Under the pieces are notes generated by a model that saw only the letters and a list, made by a program, of their open reading frames with translations, was not told where the DNA came from and searched no databases. From the NCBI GenBank assembly GCA_006386115.1, contig VFIW01000003.1, positions 124,001-188,000 of the forward strand: a DNA stretch of 64,000 nucleotides, given 5' to 3'. Shown piece after piece: positions 28,055-38,590 of this stretch. The stretch is from Globisporangium splendens. Lineage: Eukaryota > Oomycota > Peronosporomycetes > Pythiales > Pythiaceae. Each line of letters opens with the position of its first letter. Within the stretch, counting starts at the first letter, position 1. The position numbers and the translations under genes are program-made.

Positions 28055-30358
28055 AAGGACGACCGAGGGACTGCTACTTGTGTCTTGGACGCGTACCTGA
28101 ATGCGATAGAGACGACGTGCAAAGAGGGCAAAAATTGAAATAGACTTACCCAGTGTTGCATTTTGTGTATGCGTGATTCACATTGCAACGTTCATAAGAT
28201 GTAGCTGTCACTCGCGATTCGAGTGCTTCAACTAGGTGTCTATGATAACTTTCATCGCTGGCGCTTTTCAATAGGAGAAAATATTGCAATGTAAATGGCC
28301 ACCCAATCTGCACACGAAACGGCATCCTGGAATCGATGTGCCTGCGACGCCAAATTCGTCCCACAAGCTGCATATTGAGTTCAAAATGACCATTTTCTGA
28401 CGCGGGCGGTCATAGCATTTGGCAGAGTCCACAGACCTTCGTCTCATCTCAGCACTCGTAGCCGGGCGCCGCATGTGCCTGACCTGGATGGACGTCTCAG
28501 GTTGGTACAGAAATGGATCGACACGCACTTGAACAGCGGATACCATGCCAAGTTCAACGAGGTGTGTCAAACGAAAGTATCAACTGCAGAAATGCTGTTT
28601 TTCTTTGAAGTATAGTACCAATATCCTGTAGAGTCGTCAACTTTGGCAGTAGTGAGGCGCATGTGGAAATGTGGCTGTCGATAGGATTTTTCAAGACTGC
28701 AGCGTTAGAGAGAAAAATATAGAGAGTTGTCATGAAACAAATTTGATGGACAGTCGCGTGTTGACCTGGATGTACCCAAATTAAAGGCGTGGAATGATGG
28801 TCCTTAATATCAAGTCATTCGGAGAAAAACTGTCCTTGATATGCTGGAAAAAAATCGTTTTTGCTATTCACGAGCAAGAAAGCGCTCAGTGAACCGAAGT
28901 CTGGGTTTGGCGGCCAGCAATTCCGACAGCGTCAAGCAGCCAAATACCGAAAGAGATAAGGTCAGCATACAAAAGCCAACGATTAGCAGAAACTCGCATC
29001 GAACACTGGTTTTGACCACACCAAGCCCCTCAATTCCAGCCAACTCCACCCACAGCAACCCAACATGTTGCGACTAAAAACAATGGTGAATTTTAGTTCT
29101 GGGCGTTGAAGCTCGACATGTTTTATCGAATGCCATAAACCAATTTGAATAGGCTGCATCGGTACAAGCCAATACGATCGTTGATTCTCCATTGCTCGTG
29201 TGTTGTTGCTTTGCCAACTTTTACATAAAACAACCGGTGTCTCCTCCTCTTCCTGAGCAATGACTTGGTTCATATGTGCGCCGAAACTAATATTCGAGCA
29301 CGCATGATCAATGTCATTTGCGGCATGATCATTTTCATTTGCCGCTGCTGATTTGGTGAACTTCACTGTCCACGGGCGAACCTACCCTGTCCACTTTTCT
29401 CCTTTTTGATGGACAATTGGCACGCAGAAGTTGGGATGCCACTGGGATCTGGGACTTGAGTGCTCCACTCTCGATCACTGCATGCATCTGTTGCTTCTCC
29501 GTGCGGCACAGATCGCTGAAGCCCATCCAGTAACACACCACAGTCACATTCCTCTGTTAGTCATTCACCATCGTCGAATTTCGAGATGCGATTTAACGGA
29601 AGGCTTTCGTCGACACGGTAGATGCTGCTTGATTACATTATTTTAATCGAATTGAAGGCGCGACGAGGATTGTAAAGCAGGGGGTCTAAAGTCAGGCTGT
29701 TTGGAGTTTGCACTTGGCGGTCATTGACAAAAAACGTATTGCGAGCCAGAGATCACTGCAATTGCAGAAATAGGATATTACTGCACCGCGGTGCACATCG
29801 AAACCCAAAATCCACATGAGATCCCCGCGAATGATCGTAAAAGTATCCAGAATCGTTTCGACTGAACGAGCGCGAGAAGGACGCGGCGTGAAGTGTCCAA
29901 GTTTGCTGGGTGGACCTCGGTGTCCACTGTCACACGGAAGCAGTCGTTGGGTCCATTGTCGAGAACTCAACACACACAAACACACACACCGAGTTCCAAA
30001 TCGTCCACAAAAAAACGATGCAAAATGAGAGTGGACTGTTTCTATAGAAATTAAAAGTATCACTAAAACCAGTGAAGTGGTGATGCCTCATCTGTAGGTC
30101 TGCACGATCTCCTTGTTCAGCTCTTGCAAAAGTACTCTCATAAGAGAACATGATGACTGTGAAAATCCAATTTTGCTCGACGAGGGTGATGGACGCCATA
30201 TTGTGGGTGTGTGCAGGGCCACGAGGAACCAAATATCCACCACCATCCTAATGACTCGAAGGCTGTGACGCACAGCATGGGTCTCGCAATGAGCTCATTC
30301 TCCAACTTACCAATTCAAGAGTAACTCAAGCAAACAACCTCAGTACCACCCGAACGCC
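28055..30358. other. Gene-poor intergenic region (2.3 kb)
   Basis: Only short open frames with no recognisable domains are present. A short plus-strand stretch near 28480-28600 reads like protein but is isolated between stops and could be a relic. No tRNA, repeat array or transposon end was recognised. Confidence 0.5.
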
Positions 30359-30994
30359 ATGGGCTGCGAAGCATCCACCGTAGTGCTCAACATGTCATTG
30401 ATCCCGCAAGCGCAGCCAGTCGCTGCGATCAATTCGATCTTTTGCAACCCGGACTTCATCACGCTGCACCTTCACGAGAAGTTCTGGTCGTTCTCAGGCG
30501 ACGATTTCACGATCAAGGACGTCAACACGGGGGTCGTGTGGTTCCGCATCGAATGCAAAGTGTTCTCGATCCGCGAAAAAAAGACCCTGCTGGATTGCAA
30601 CGACGTCCCAATTGTCAACATGAAGGAAGACTTCTCATTCGTGCCAAGCTACAACGTGTACGCGGGCAAGGACTCAAGCAGGCCGCTGTTTGATATCGAA
30701 GCCAAGTTTAGCATTTTTGAGACGTTTCTCCGCGTTGAGTTCACCAACGTGGTCACTGGACAGCGCTGTCGCATGGGTCTCGAGGGTGATTGGTGCAATC
30801 GCAAGGCGCTCATCTGGTTGGATCGCGGAATGACGGGCATCCGTGAGCCAGTAGGCAGAGTGTTTCGCCCACAGTCGACAAGAAACAATCTGCTGCTCGG
30901 TACCCAAGACTACTACCTCGAGATCGCTCCGAATGTCGATGTAGCGTTGATGACACTCATCTGCATTGTCTTGGACGAAAAGGCAACTGATTAA
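30359..30994 (+). CDS. LURP-one-related (LOR, tubby-C-like) protein, copy A (211 aa)
   Basis: The LOR fold is a 12-strand beta barrel around a central helix, related to tubby and scramblase C-termini, and often membrane associated. Recognisable elements are the strand pattern with 'FTIKDVNTGVVWFRI', 'GLEGDWCNRKALIWL' and the C-terminal hydrophobic helix 'VDVALMTLICIVLDE', shared with the other LOR genes of this window. The N-terminus MGC could be N-myristoylated and palmitoylated. It is the most divergent of five LOR loci between 30 and 48 kb and lies just outside the inverted duplication. The exact role is unknown. Confidence 0.82.
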   Translation: MGCEASTVVLNMSLIPQAQPVAAINSIFCNPDFITLHLHEKFWSFSGDDFTIKDVNTGVVWFRIECKVFSIREKKTLLDCNDVPIVNMKEDFSFVPSYNVYAGKDSSRPLFDIEAKFSIFETFLRVEFTNVVTGQRCRMGLEGDWCNRKALIWLDRGMTGIREPVGRVFRPQSTRNNLLLGTQDYYLEIAPNVDVALMTLICIVLDEKATD

Positions 30995-31219
30995 GTGCAA
31001 GCCGGCTTCGACAGCACAGTGCAACATTATCCATACATATTTGATAGAACTTACCTTGCATTCGACAGTAACCTGTTCTCAGCAACCTTGAATTATCTCA
31101 TGTCCGCGGTTCAGTGTGAATATCGGCGAAACAATTTCGTGCTGAAGTGGAGTCTTGCACTTGAACCTCTTTGTAGTAGAATGAAGAAACACGCCAAGTG
31201 ATAGGGCGTGGGCGTCAAC

Positions 31220-32248
31220 ATGGACCCCTTCGCGTGCCTGTGTACGTTGTGCGCGTGGATGATGTGCTTGTGGGTATTTTCGACTTATGGATACTGTGGT
31301 GTATGCACGCTGCAGGTTGGTGTAAGTTCAAGCGGATTGGGTACGTGATGTGCTTGGCATGCATTACGATGACGCTGTTGGCACACACAGCTCATATGTC
31401 TGTGTGTACTGTTTCTATTGTGTTCTCATCACCACGTGCTCGATACAGACAAAGCTACGTAAGTATATGAATTGAAGCGACACAATGTGACTGAAACTCA
31501 CCGTTATGATGCCCTTTTCTGCTAGGTGCTCCATGAAAGCCGCACACTGCGGAAGGGAAAAGTGCACAAGAACCTCGTGCTCGTGGGTCCGCACTGGATC
31601 GGTGTCATCGTGACGCTGACCATCATCGTCGTCGCGACGGCCATGTTCGTCAAGCAGCAGTGCACGACGCTCCCGTGGTACTACACGCTCTACACGTTCG
31701 GCTTTTGCTCCGTGACGCTCTACTATTTATTCGAGACCGCGTGCCGCGACCCAGGCATCATCTTACCACACGGTCATCGAGACGCGAAGGATGCTCATGA
31801 CGGTGTCGATGACGCAGCGGTGGACGTGGAGACGGGAAACCTCTCGCCTCGAAACGACCAACAGGAAGAGGAGCTGCTCTCACAGCGCTTGACTTCCTCG
31901 TCCGTCGTCTTAATGCCACCGATGAGGAATGTCGCGGCAGTAGGTGACCGACGCCGTGTGTGCGATATCTGCGGCGTGACGCAGGAGCAGTACACGGAGC
32001 ATTGCGACGACTGTGACGTGTGCATTGACGAGTACGACCACCACTGTCCGTGGATGGGGAAATGCATCGGCAAGAAGAACATGCGCGCGTTCAAACTGTT
32101 CAATGTCTCGTGGGTGCTCTACGTCGTGTTTGTGCTCGCAGTCGCGATCCAAAACGTGCAGTGGGGCGAAATCGCGCTTCAACGCTACGAGAAGACGTCA
32201 ACTGGGTCGTGGATGCGCGTACCGCGAGAGACCCCGCAGCACTTGTAA
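31220..32248 (+). CDS. DHHC palmitoyltransferase, N-terminally truncated copy (IR1 left arm)
   Basis: Exon 1 is left only from Met-67 of the parental gene (31220-31321). An intron (GTAAGT at 31322, TTTTCTGCTAG ending 31525) keeps phase 0. Exon 2 (31526-32248) encodes two membrane segments, the DPG motif (ACRDPGIILP) and the Cys-rich domain with C-x2-C, H-C and DHHC (DHHCPWMGKCIG). A third membrane segment (SWVLYVVFVLAVAIQ) follows. The enzyme would S-palmitoylate membrane proteins. The promoter and the first 66 codons were lost at the duplication breakpoint, so transcription would need a new promoter. The intron ORF has a membrane-like reading in another frame, so an old frameshift is an alternative to splicing. 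Confidence 0.75.
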
Positions 32249-32373
32249 AGCCTTCATATATTAAACTTATGCGCTTTTGTAGATTTCCATCATCTAGTTG
32301 CATACTGCAGACTCGACGAAAAAAATCGCGTCTTGATGGTGGGATTTCTGTCCGTCTCGGAGGGGTTGTGTTT

Positions 32374-33488
32374 ATGGCGTCAACACTGTGCGCAGGCTTT
32401 CTATTGTGTTTCCATGATTCATTTATCGATTTGAAAATCGAAACAGGGCTCAAGCGGGCAACGAGAAACGGCATGAACCTTATTGCGTCATGCATCAAAC
32501 GCTCGATTCAGCTATGGGATGTGTGGCAAATGGAGCTTCATGGACATTACTCTTTCGAGCGAACGCAGTCGCTTGACGTGTACACGAAGAGTGCGCCTGT
32601 GCTACGCATGGTCACAGTTGGTCTAGCGTCGGCGCTAACGTGCTTCTTGTTGATCACGCTGGTGGATTGCTTCCCGTTGGCTCCAGTCGAGGCCAGCACA
32701 AAAGCGAACTATGTGCACTGGATCCGGCACTTTGTTCTCGGGATGGCGATCACGTACACGGTATTCGCACAATTTCGGCACACTGTTCATGGATGCCGCT
32801 CCATTCGCATCGACTGGGAGTGGTGGTTGTCGTTGCGAGCGTTGGCTGCGTTGTGTACCTGTTCCTGCTGTCACTCGCTATCGGTTTTCCGTTGCCATTC
32901 ACGCTAGTGATTGGCGCACTTCTGTGGGCATCGATCATTCTGGGACTGTCTGTGTATTACTTTGGTAAACTGTACCGAGAAACCCAGCAATTCCGAATCG
33001 ATCTCGGTAACTACACGTTCGTGGACTTGGCTCAGGTCTCGATGACGTTCGTGTACCCCTCCTACGTCTGTGGCTTCAACGCGATCAGTCCGAGTGCTCA
33101 GAAACACTGCTTCCTGCTCCTGCCGGTGATCAAGATCGTGTTCAAGAACTCGGCCAGTCGCTTTCTAGGCGAGCTCGACGATCTCAAGCCCGAGATAGCG
33201 ATCTTAAACGTCGACGTCTTCAACGCGCTGTGCGTGTCGAGTTGTATGCAAGCGTTGTCGTCTATTGGGACGTCGCTCATGGTTTTCTTCGTCGACGGAC
33301 TGCAAGCATTCGTATCGCTTTGCGATATCCTCAAGCTGAAGCGCCAAGTGGACTATTTTATCAGCACGATGCCGTCCAGCCACCCCTGGCACAGCAAGCA
33401 CTTTATCGACGTTGCTCTTGCTATCGTTGAGGAAGACTCGTTCGTCAAGAATCACCCTTCGTTGAGAGCGAAAGTGTCTGGGTACTAG
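32374..33488 (+). pseudogene. Polytopic membrane protein with one frameshift (IR1 left arm)
   Basis: Two overlapping frames give one continuous membrane protein. The first (32374 to about 32800) holds hydrophobic segments such as VVFMASTLCAGFLLCF, VTVGLASALTCFLLITL and FVLGMAITYTVFAQ. The second (to 33488) holds VGCVVYLFLLSLAIGF, FTLVIGALLWASIILGL and a soluble helical C-terminus (FVSLCDILKLKRQ). The shift lies at about 32785-32820 and no intron signals fit. It is the same in both arms, so it predates the duplication or is a shared consensus error. The family is not identified. Confidence 0.6.
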
Positions 33489-33617
33489 CCAATTGATGGT
33501 CTCATTTCGCGTAAGGGGGTCTGTAACCCCACTGGCATACCATAGTGGCAGCACACGGGGAGAGGCACTCGTGCCTGTCGGTCACTGAGAGAACCAAGCG
33601 TACTAGGAGCAATTTGC

Positions 33618-33880
33618 GTCGACGACGAAGAGTGAGCTCCAACAAACGATCCTGAATCTAGTGGTCTGCATTAGTGGCGAGACTGGGACTTTCCTGATCA
33701 TTGGCTTACTCCTGCGTCGAAAACTGGGCTTCGCGACGTTCAAGCAGCTGACGTTCGTGCTGGAAATCAATGGCAAGTCGTTCAATCAAAGCTGCTGCTG
33801 TGGTTCGTTTATGCAGTCCAGAACCCGCTCGACTATCTCGGTACGTCCAACAGCTACGTAGCTGCTGACCTTGGCCTACC
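33618..33880 (+). pseudogene. Membrane-protein fragment (IR1 left arm)
   Basis: A frame beginning near 'EQFASTTKSEL' carries a hydrophobic segment (TGTFLIIGLLLRRKLGF). After a one-base shift within the CTGCTGCTG run it continues with a protein-like stretch (LLLWFVYAVQNPLDYLG). It is probably the decayed C-terminus of the preceding membrane-protein gene or of a relative. The equivalent in the right arm is about 40297-40559. Confidence 0.35.
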
Positions 33881-34539
33881 TTTTACGAAAACGACCAGTT
33901 AAATGCTAACACAGGTGGGGGATATGTGCTTTCTTCTTCTTCTCGGCAAGGCGTCGATTTCAGTTTCGAGTTTGTGTGGCTGCACGCACGACCTTCCTCA
34001 TGATTGTTTTACTGTAAAGCATCTCCAACCTCCTAATCGAGCATTTCAAGGCATCCTCTCAGCTAAATGCCTGCTGTCCAGGTATTCAATGATGGACCAG
34101 GTGGGATGATGTCGCAAGCCAACCTTCGCGCATAAAGCTTCGGTTTTGCCAACAATCGATGATCCCGCCCTTTGCTTCAATTGGCTCCTCGTGCTGCGGG
34201 ACATTCACTCTTGCACCTAGAGTCATCCACAGCGGCCGTATACTCTAGCACCGAAATGCTGATCACCGCAAACGTCCTTCGCCTAGCGCAATCGGTCCAT
34301 CACGTGTTGACGACGAGGAGTGAAGGTCTGTGAAGACTCCGGTGACAGCGATGGCCAGGAGTGATGATCATGCAGCATGAGGCACACAAGGAGCTCACTA
34401 CGATCAGACCAAGCCTCCTACGCAAAGAAATGTCAAGAAGCTACTCGCTGCTGGCTCGCATTTCCGGATTCGGCTCGCTCCACTCACACAGTAGCAAATC
34501 CTTCCCCCGTCACCAAGACAACGCACCTTCCACTTACCA

Positions 34540-35586
34540 ATGGCGACTCCAGCTCCACCAGCGCACGGCATGAAGTACCGCTTCTTGGGCGACTCAGGCC
34601 TGCTCGTCTCGACGCTCTCCTTCGGTTGCATGACCTTCAACGACAAGATGAGTGAAGACACGGCGTACGACATCATGGTCAAGGCGTACGAGAGCGGCAT
34701 CAACTTCTTTGACAACGCTGAAGGGTACATGGCAGGCACGGCCGAACGACTCATGGGGCGAGCGATCCGAAAGGGCATCGAGAATGGCGTGTGGACGCGT
34801 GAAGATCTCGTGGTGAGCGCCAAGATCTTCATGGGCACCAAGGCCGGACCGAATGATCAAGGCTTGAGCCGCAAGCACATCGTGGAAGGCACGAAGGCCT
34901 CTCTCCAGCGCGCGCAACTGGACTACGTCGATGTGATCTTTTGCCATCGAGCTGACGCCTCAACTCCGATCGAAGAGACCGTGCGTGCGATGAACTTTGT
35001 GATCCAACAAGGCTGGGCGTTCTACTGGGGAACCAGCGAGTGGACTGCTCACGATATCATCCAAGCGTGCGACATCGCCGATCGTCTTGGCTTGATCCGC
35101 CCCGTGGTCGAGCAGCCGCAATACCACATCTTGGAGCGTTCGCGTGTGGAGTTTGACTATGTCAACTTGTACAAGAAGTACAAGCTCGGGCTCACGACGT
35201 GGTCTCCGCTTTCCTCGGGCATCCTCACGGGAAAGTATGGCAAGGGCATCCCAGAAGGAACTCGATTGGACAACGCATGGATGAAGACGCTCATTCCGGA
35301 CATGGACGTCCGCATCGCCAAGGCCGAAAAGCTCAAGGTCATTGCGGACGAGCTCGGTTGCTCGATCGCACAGCTCGCGATCGCGTGGTGTGCGTCCAAC
35401 CGCAACGTCTCGACAGTCATGCTTGGTGCCACGAGCGTCCGTCAATTTGAAGAGAACATCAAGGCGAATGCATTCATCGACAAGATCACTCCCGAGATCA
35501 AGGCACGCATCGACGAGATCGCGCCACTCGAGCCAAAGCTCCACGAATACGACATGTTTTACACCCTCCGTAACAAACACTTGTAA
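34540..35586 (+). CDS. Aldo-keto reductase, Kv-channel beta-subunit-like (IR1 left arm, 348 aa)
   Basis: This is an NADPH-dependent TIM-barrel oxidoreductase of the AKR superfamily, closest in pattern to voltage-gated K+ channel beta subunits. The catalytic tetrad is visible: Asp and Tyr in FDNAEGY, Lys in VVSAKIF and His in VIFCHRAD. Other hallmarks are GTSEW, VEQPQYH, the W-SPL-SSGILTGKY loop and the cofactor region near MLGATSVRQFEENIKA. Full length for the family. Identical to the right-arm copy. It is convergent with a LOR gene. A third, decayed copy lies at 48068. Confidence 0.9.
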   Translation: MATPAPPAHGMKYRFLGDSGLLVSTLSFGCMTFNDKMSEDTAYDIMVKAYESGINFFDNAEGYMAGTAERLMGRAIRKGIENGVWTREDLVVSAKIFMGTKAGPNDQGLSRKHIVEGTKASLQRAQLDYVDVIFCHRADASTPIEETVRAMNFVIQQGWAFYWGTSEWTAHDIIQACDIADRLGLIRPVVEQPQYHILERSRVEFDYVNLYKKYKLGLTTWSPLSSGILTGKYGKGIPEGTRLDNAWMKTLIPDMDVRIAKAEKLKVIADELGCSIAQLAIAWCASNRNVSTVMLGATSVRQFEENIKANAFIDKITPEIKARIDEIAPLEPKLHEYDMFYTLRNKHL

Positions 35587-35791
35587 AGAGAGGAGACAAG
35601 GTGAGATGAAGGAGGAGAAATGCTCTTTTTCGATCAATTGCTGTTGTTGCCACAACGTCCGGGTACAAGGTGTGTAGGTAGATGCACTACTCTGTCCGCT
35701 AATCCAGCAATTAACTCGGTTTACGAATGCCATTTTGAGTAGAGTGGGGTCATTACTGTTGCATGTGATCTCTCTGCTGAGCGAGAAAAGA

Positions 35792-36508
35792 CTACTTCCG
35801 CACGTAGAAAATGAAATTTGCGTCAAACCCTTCTCGTCTGCAACAACAGTTTTCTTCTCTCGCTAAGCAGACTCCAGTGAGCATCATAGCCCCGGCCACC
35901 TGAATGCGAGGGAAATCGTTCACCGTTTCGTTCAAAATGATGCAGAAGAGCGCGATCAGGGTGATGTTGACTCCACTCACTACGTCTGCGTCGTATCCGC
36001 TGTCTCGGAACGCAATAGTGCACACGGGGTCGCGCTGCTTCTTTGCGCTGCTGCGAGTGAGCCACACCACGGCCTTGCGGACACGCCAGTCGCCATCTAC
36101 GGCCAGGGTGAGTTTCTCACCAGAGTGCGAGTCGGCGAACTTGAGTTTCATGGAAACTATAAAATTCATTGTTGACGAGTAAATCTCGAACAGGGTCTGG
36201 TGGGGAGCTTCAGGCGACTTGATCACAAAGTTCTTGTGATACTCGAGCGTTTTCTCCATCACCATTATCGGATGACCCTTCGCATCGACGAGAAACCTCT
36301 TGAAATATTCTTCGGACGAGTTGTCATCGTACTGGAAAAGCGGTTCGCCGGTATCCCTCTCAAATATCTTGAGATCGCCGTTTACGCGCTCAACGCGAAG
36401 TTTTGTCGCCACAAAGTTTGCAGGAACACATCCGTCAGGCGCGACAATCGTTTGTGTTTGAGGAACGAGAGTTACGTCAACCAGCTGTCTTGAGGAGTGG
36501 TTGTCCAT
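35792..36508 (-). CDS. LURP-one-related protein, copy B (IR1 left arm, 238 aa)
   Basis: The LOR barrel is complete, with VTLVPQT, LKIFERDTGEPLF, LVDAKGHPIMVMEKTL, LTLAVDGDWRVRKAVVWL and the C-terminal helix ITLIALFCIILNE. The right-arm copy ends shortly after (MLTGVFA). Here a 2-bp deletion (near 35866) shifts the frame and adds 24 residues containing a Cys/Arg cluster (REENCCCRREG). Copy E at 46993 also ends early, so the long end is derived. Convergent with the AKR gene. Probably a cytosolic or membrane-associated protein. Confidence 0.85.
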   Translation of the reverse strand: MDNHSSRQLVDVTLVPQTQTIVAPDGCVPANFVATKLRVERVNGDLKIFERDTGEPLFQYDDNSSEEYFKRFLVDAKGHPIMVMEKTLEYHKNFVIKSPEAPHQTLFEIYSSTMNFIVSMKLKFADSHSGEKLTLAVDGDWRVRKAVVWLTRSSAKKQRDPVCTIAFRDSGYDADVVSGVNITLIALFCIILNETVNDFPRIQVAGAMMLTGVCLAREENCCCRREGFDANFIFYVRK

Positions 36509-37080
36509 GGTTGACTTGCGAGGATCGCGAAGGGAAGCTTTGGTTGTGTGTTCCTGCCTTGTAAGCGCAAACTACGAAGTGAGCGTGTGACTGTGTCACT
36601 TGCATTGTAGTTGGAACATTGGCGCTACAGTGTGTACCCACAATCGCATGGCGTGTCCACTTTTTCCCTTGACGCATCACCGTATGTGTCTCCTGATTTG
36701 AAAGATACTGGGTCACATATCGATCGCAACGACATACTGTGATTGAGCGAGGAGTGGGACGTTCAAGACTTCGACGGACGATTCAGAGCCCATCGTTGCT
36801 GTACTGAGTTGAGACAAGGTAGCTCAGAGAGGATAATGGCCAGTTTGTGGCTGTCCTGGAGCTCGGAAGGCGAATTGAGGATGGAGAGCTTCTGGCACTA
36901 CCGTCTTCGCATTTGGGGTATGCCCAACTGAAGGTTTCCGTGGGTCTCAAAACGCCACGTAGAGAGCAAAACAGAAAACAATCCGTTCGCCGTACAAAAT
37001 GGGGGACACTGCATACATTAAGATTTGTTTGCCTAGTTTAACGGGAAGGATGTCTCGGGCTATTCGAATATTGTTGTGAC

Positions 37081-37564
37081 TTACGACGCTGCTTCATGCA
37101 GGACGACGCAAAACAGCATCATGAGCACGACGTCGATGCCGGCCGCATTCTCAATAACGAAATCGCGATTTTCGCCTTCGATTCGGCACACTGGCACTCG
37201 CTCTCGGTTGGTTCCGCGCACAAGGTACACGAGCACTTGCGTCCGCTCCAGCTGCCATCTACTTCGAGCAGGAACTTCTCTCCCGTGACGGGATTCGTGT
37301 GAAGCAATCGCATGCTCATGTGCAGCACTGCGGCATCAGTCTCGATATTGAAGAGGGTCTGTGCGGCGTCAGGCGATTGGATGTGATAGTACGAATACAA
37401 CGCTTCACGTTGCAGCTTGACGATGGGTTGTTGTCCGCGCCGAAAAGCATTGTCTCGTCCATCGGCGAGAACATATCGTCTCGAACTTGGTTGACGAGTT
37501 TTCGGGTCATGGGATCCGAGACCAGAAAATCCTTGAAGTTGTGGCAGCAGCGCCAATGCTCCAA
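37081..37564 (-). pseudogene. LURP-one-related pseudogene in the IR1 spacer, copy C
   Basis: Three frames together form a LOR protein without its N-terminus: FKDFLVSDPMTRKLVNQV..., then after a shift near 37430 IVKLQREALYSYYHIQSPDAAQTLF...EKFLLEVDGSW, then after a second shift near 37170 a C-terminal helix (GIDVVLMMLFCVVLHEAAS, stop at 37081). The missing N-terminus coincides with the inner edge of the right arm (37549), so the rearrangement probably cut it. Confidence 0.75.
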
Positions 37565-37666
37565 CTACAATGCAAGTGACACAGTCACACGCTCACTTCG
37601 TAGTTTGCGCTTACAAGGCAGGAACACACAACCAAAGCTTCCCTTCGCGATCCTCGCAAGTCAACC

Positions 37667-38314
37667 ATGGACAACCACTCCTCAAGACAGCTGGTTGACG
37701 TAACTCTCGTTCCTCAAACACAAACGATTGTCGCGCCTGACGGATGTGTTCCTGCAAACTTTGTGGCGACAAAACTTCGCGTTGAGCGCGTAAACGGCGA
37801 TCTCAAGATATTTGAGAGGGATACCGGCGAACCGCTTTTCCAGTACGATGACAACTCGTCCGAAGAATATTTCAAGAGGTTTCTCGTCGATGCGAAGGGT
37901 CATCCGATAATGGTGATGGAGAAAACGCTCGAGTATCACAAGAACTTTGTGATCAAGTCGCCTGAAGCTCCCCACCAGACCCTGTTCGAGATTTACTCGT
38001 CAACAATGAATTTTATAGTTTCCATGAAACTCAAGTTCGCCGACTCGCACTCTGGTGAGAAACTCACCCTGGCCGTAGATGGCGACTGGCGTGTCCGCAA
38101 GGCCGTGGTGTGGCTCACTCGCAGCAGCGCAAAGAAGCAGCGCGACCCCGTGTGCACTATTGCGTTCCGAGACAGCGGATACGACGCAGACGTAGTGAGT
38201 GGAGTCAACATCACCCTGATCGCGCTCTTCTGCATCATTTTGAACGAAACGGTGAACGATTTCCCTCGCATTCAGGTGGCCGGGGCTATGATGCTCACTG
38301 GAGTCTTTGCTTAG
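37667..38314 (+). CDS. LURP-one-related protein, copy D (IR1 right arm, 215 aa)
   Basis: Identical to copy B through the C-terminal helix but ending at MLTGVFA, the form also supported by the paralogue at 46993. The start (MDNHSSRQ) is shared with copy B. It contains the full LOR barrel and C-terminal hydrophobic helix. Convergent with the AKR copy at 38591-39637. Spacing and orientation mirror the left arm. Confidence 0.87.
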   Translation: MDNHSSRQLVDVTLVPQTQTIVAPDGCVPANFVATKLRVERVNGDLKIFERDTGEPLFQYDDNSSEEYFKRFLVDAKGHPIMVMEKTLEYHKNFVIKSPEAPHQTLFEIYSSTMNFIVSMKLKFADSHSGEKLTLAVDGDWRVRKAVVWLTRSSAKKQRDPVCTIAFRDSGYDADVVSGVNITLIALFCIILNETVNDFPRIQVAGAMMLTGVFA

Positions 38315-38590
38315 CGAGAGAAGAAAACTGTTGTTGCAGACGAGAAGGGTTTGACGCAAATTTCATTTTCTACGTGCGGAAGTAGTCTTTTCTCGCTCAG
38401 CAGAGAGATCACATGCAACAGTAATGACCCCACTCTACTCAAAATGGCATTCGTAAACCGAGTTAATTGCTGGATTAGCGGACAGAGTAGTGCATCTACC
38501 TACACACCTTGTACCCGGACGTTGTGGCAACAACAGCAATTGATCGAAAAAGAGCATTTCTCCTCCTTCATCTCACCTTGTCTCCTCTCT

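Larger units (their letters stand above)
31214..36626 (+). repeat. Left arm of a 5.4-kb inverted duplication (IR1)
   Basis: Positions x in this arm pair with 74177-x in the right arm (74175-x inside a 2-bp indel near 35870). At the protein level the arms are identical over the aldo-keto reductase, DHHC and membrane-protein genes. The only differences I saw are the 2-bp indel and one substitution near the inner end. The outer breakpoint (31214) cuts DHHC exon 1, so the right arm is the likely source and this arm the copy. Confidence 0.95.

Noticed and set aside
28480..28610. Protein-like stretch in an isolated short frame
   Set aside because: Flanked by stops on both sides and no recognisable family; too short to call.
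31322..31470. Separate small membrane gene within the DHHC intron
   Set aside because: The intron model with consensus GTAAGT and CTGCTAG ends keeps phase; the open frame is noted only as an alternative reading.
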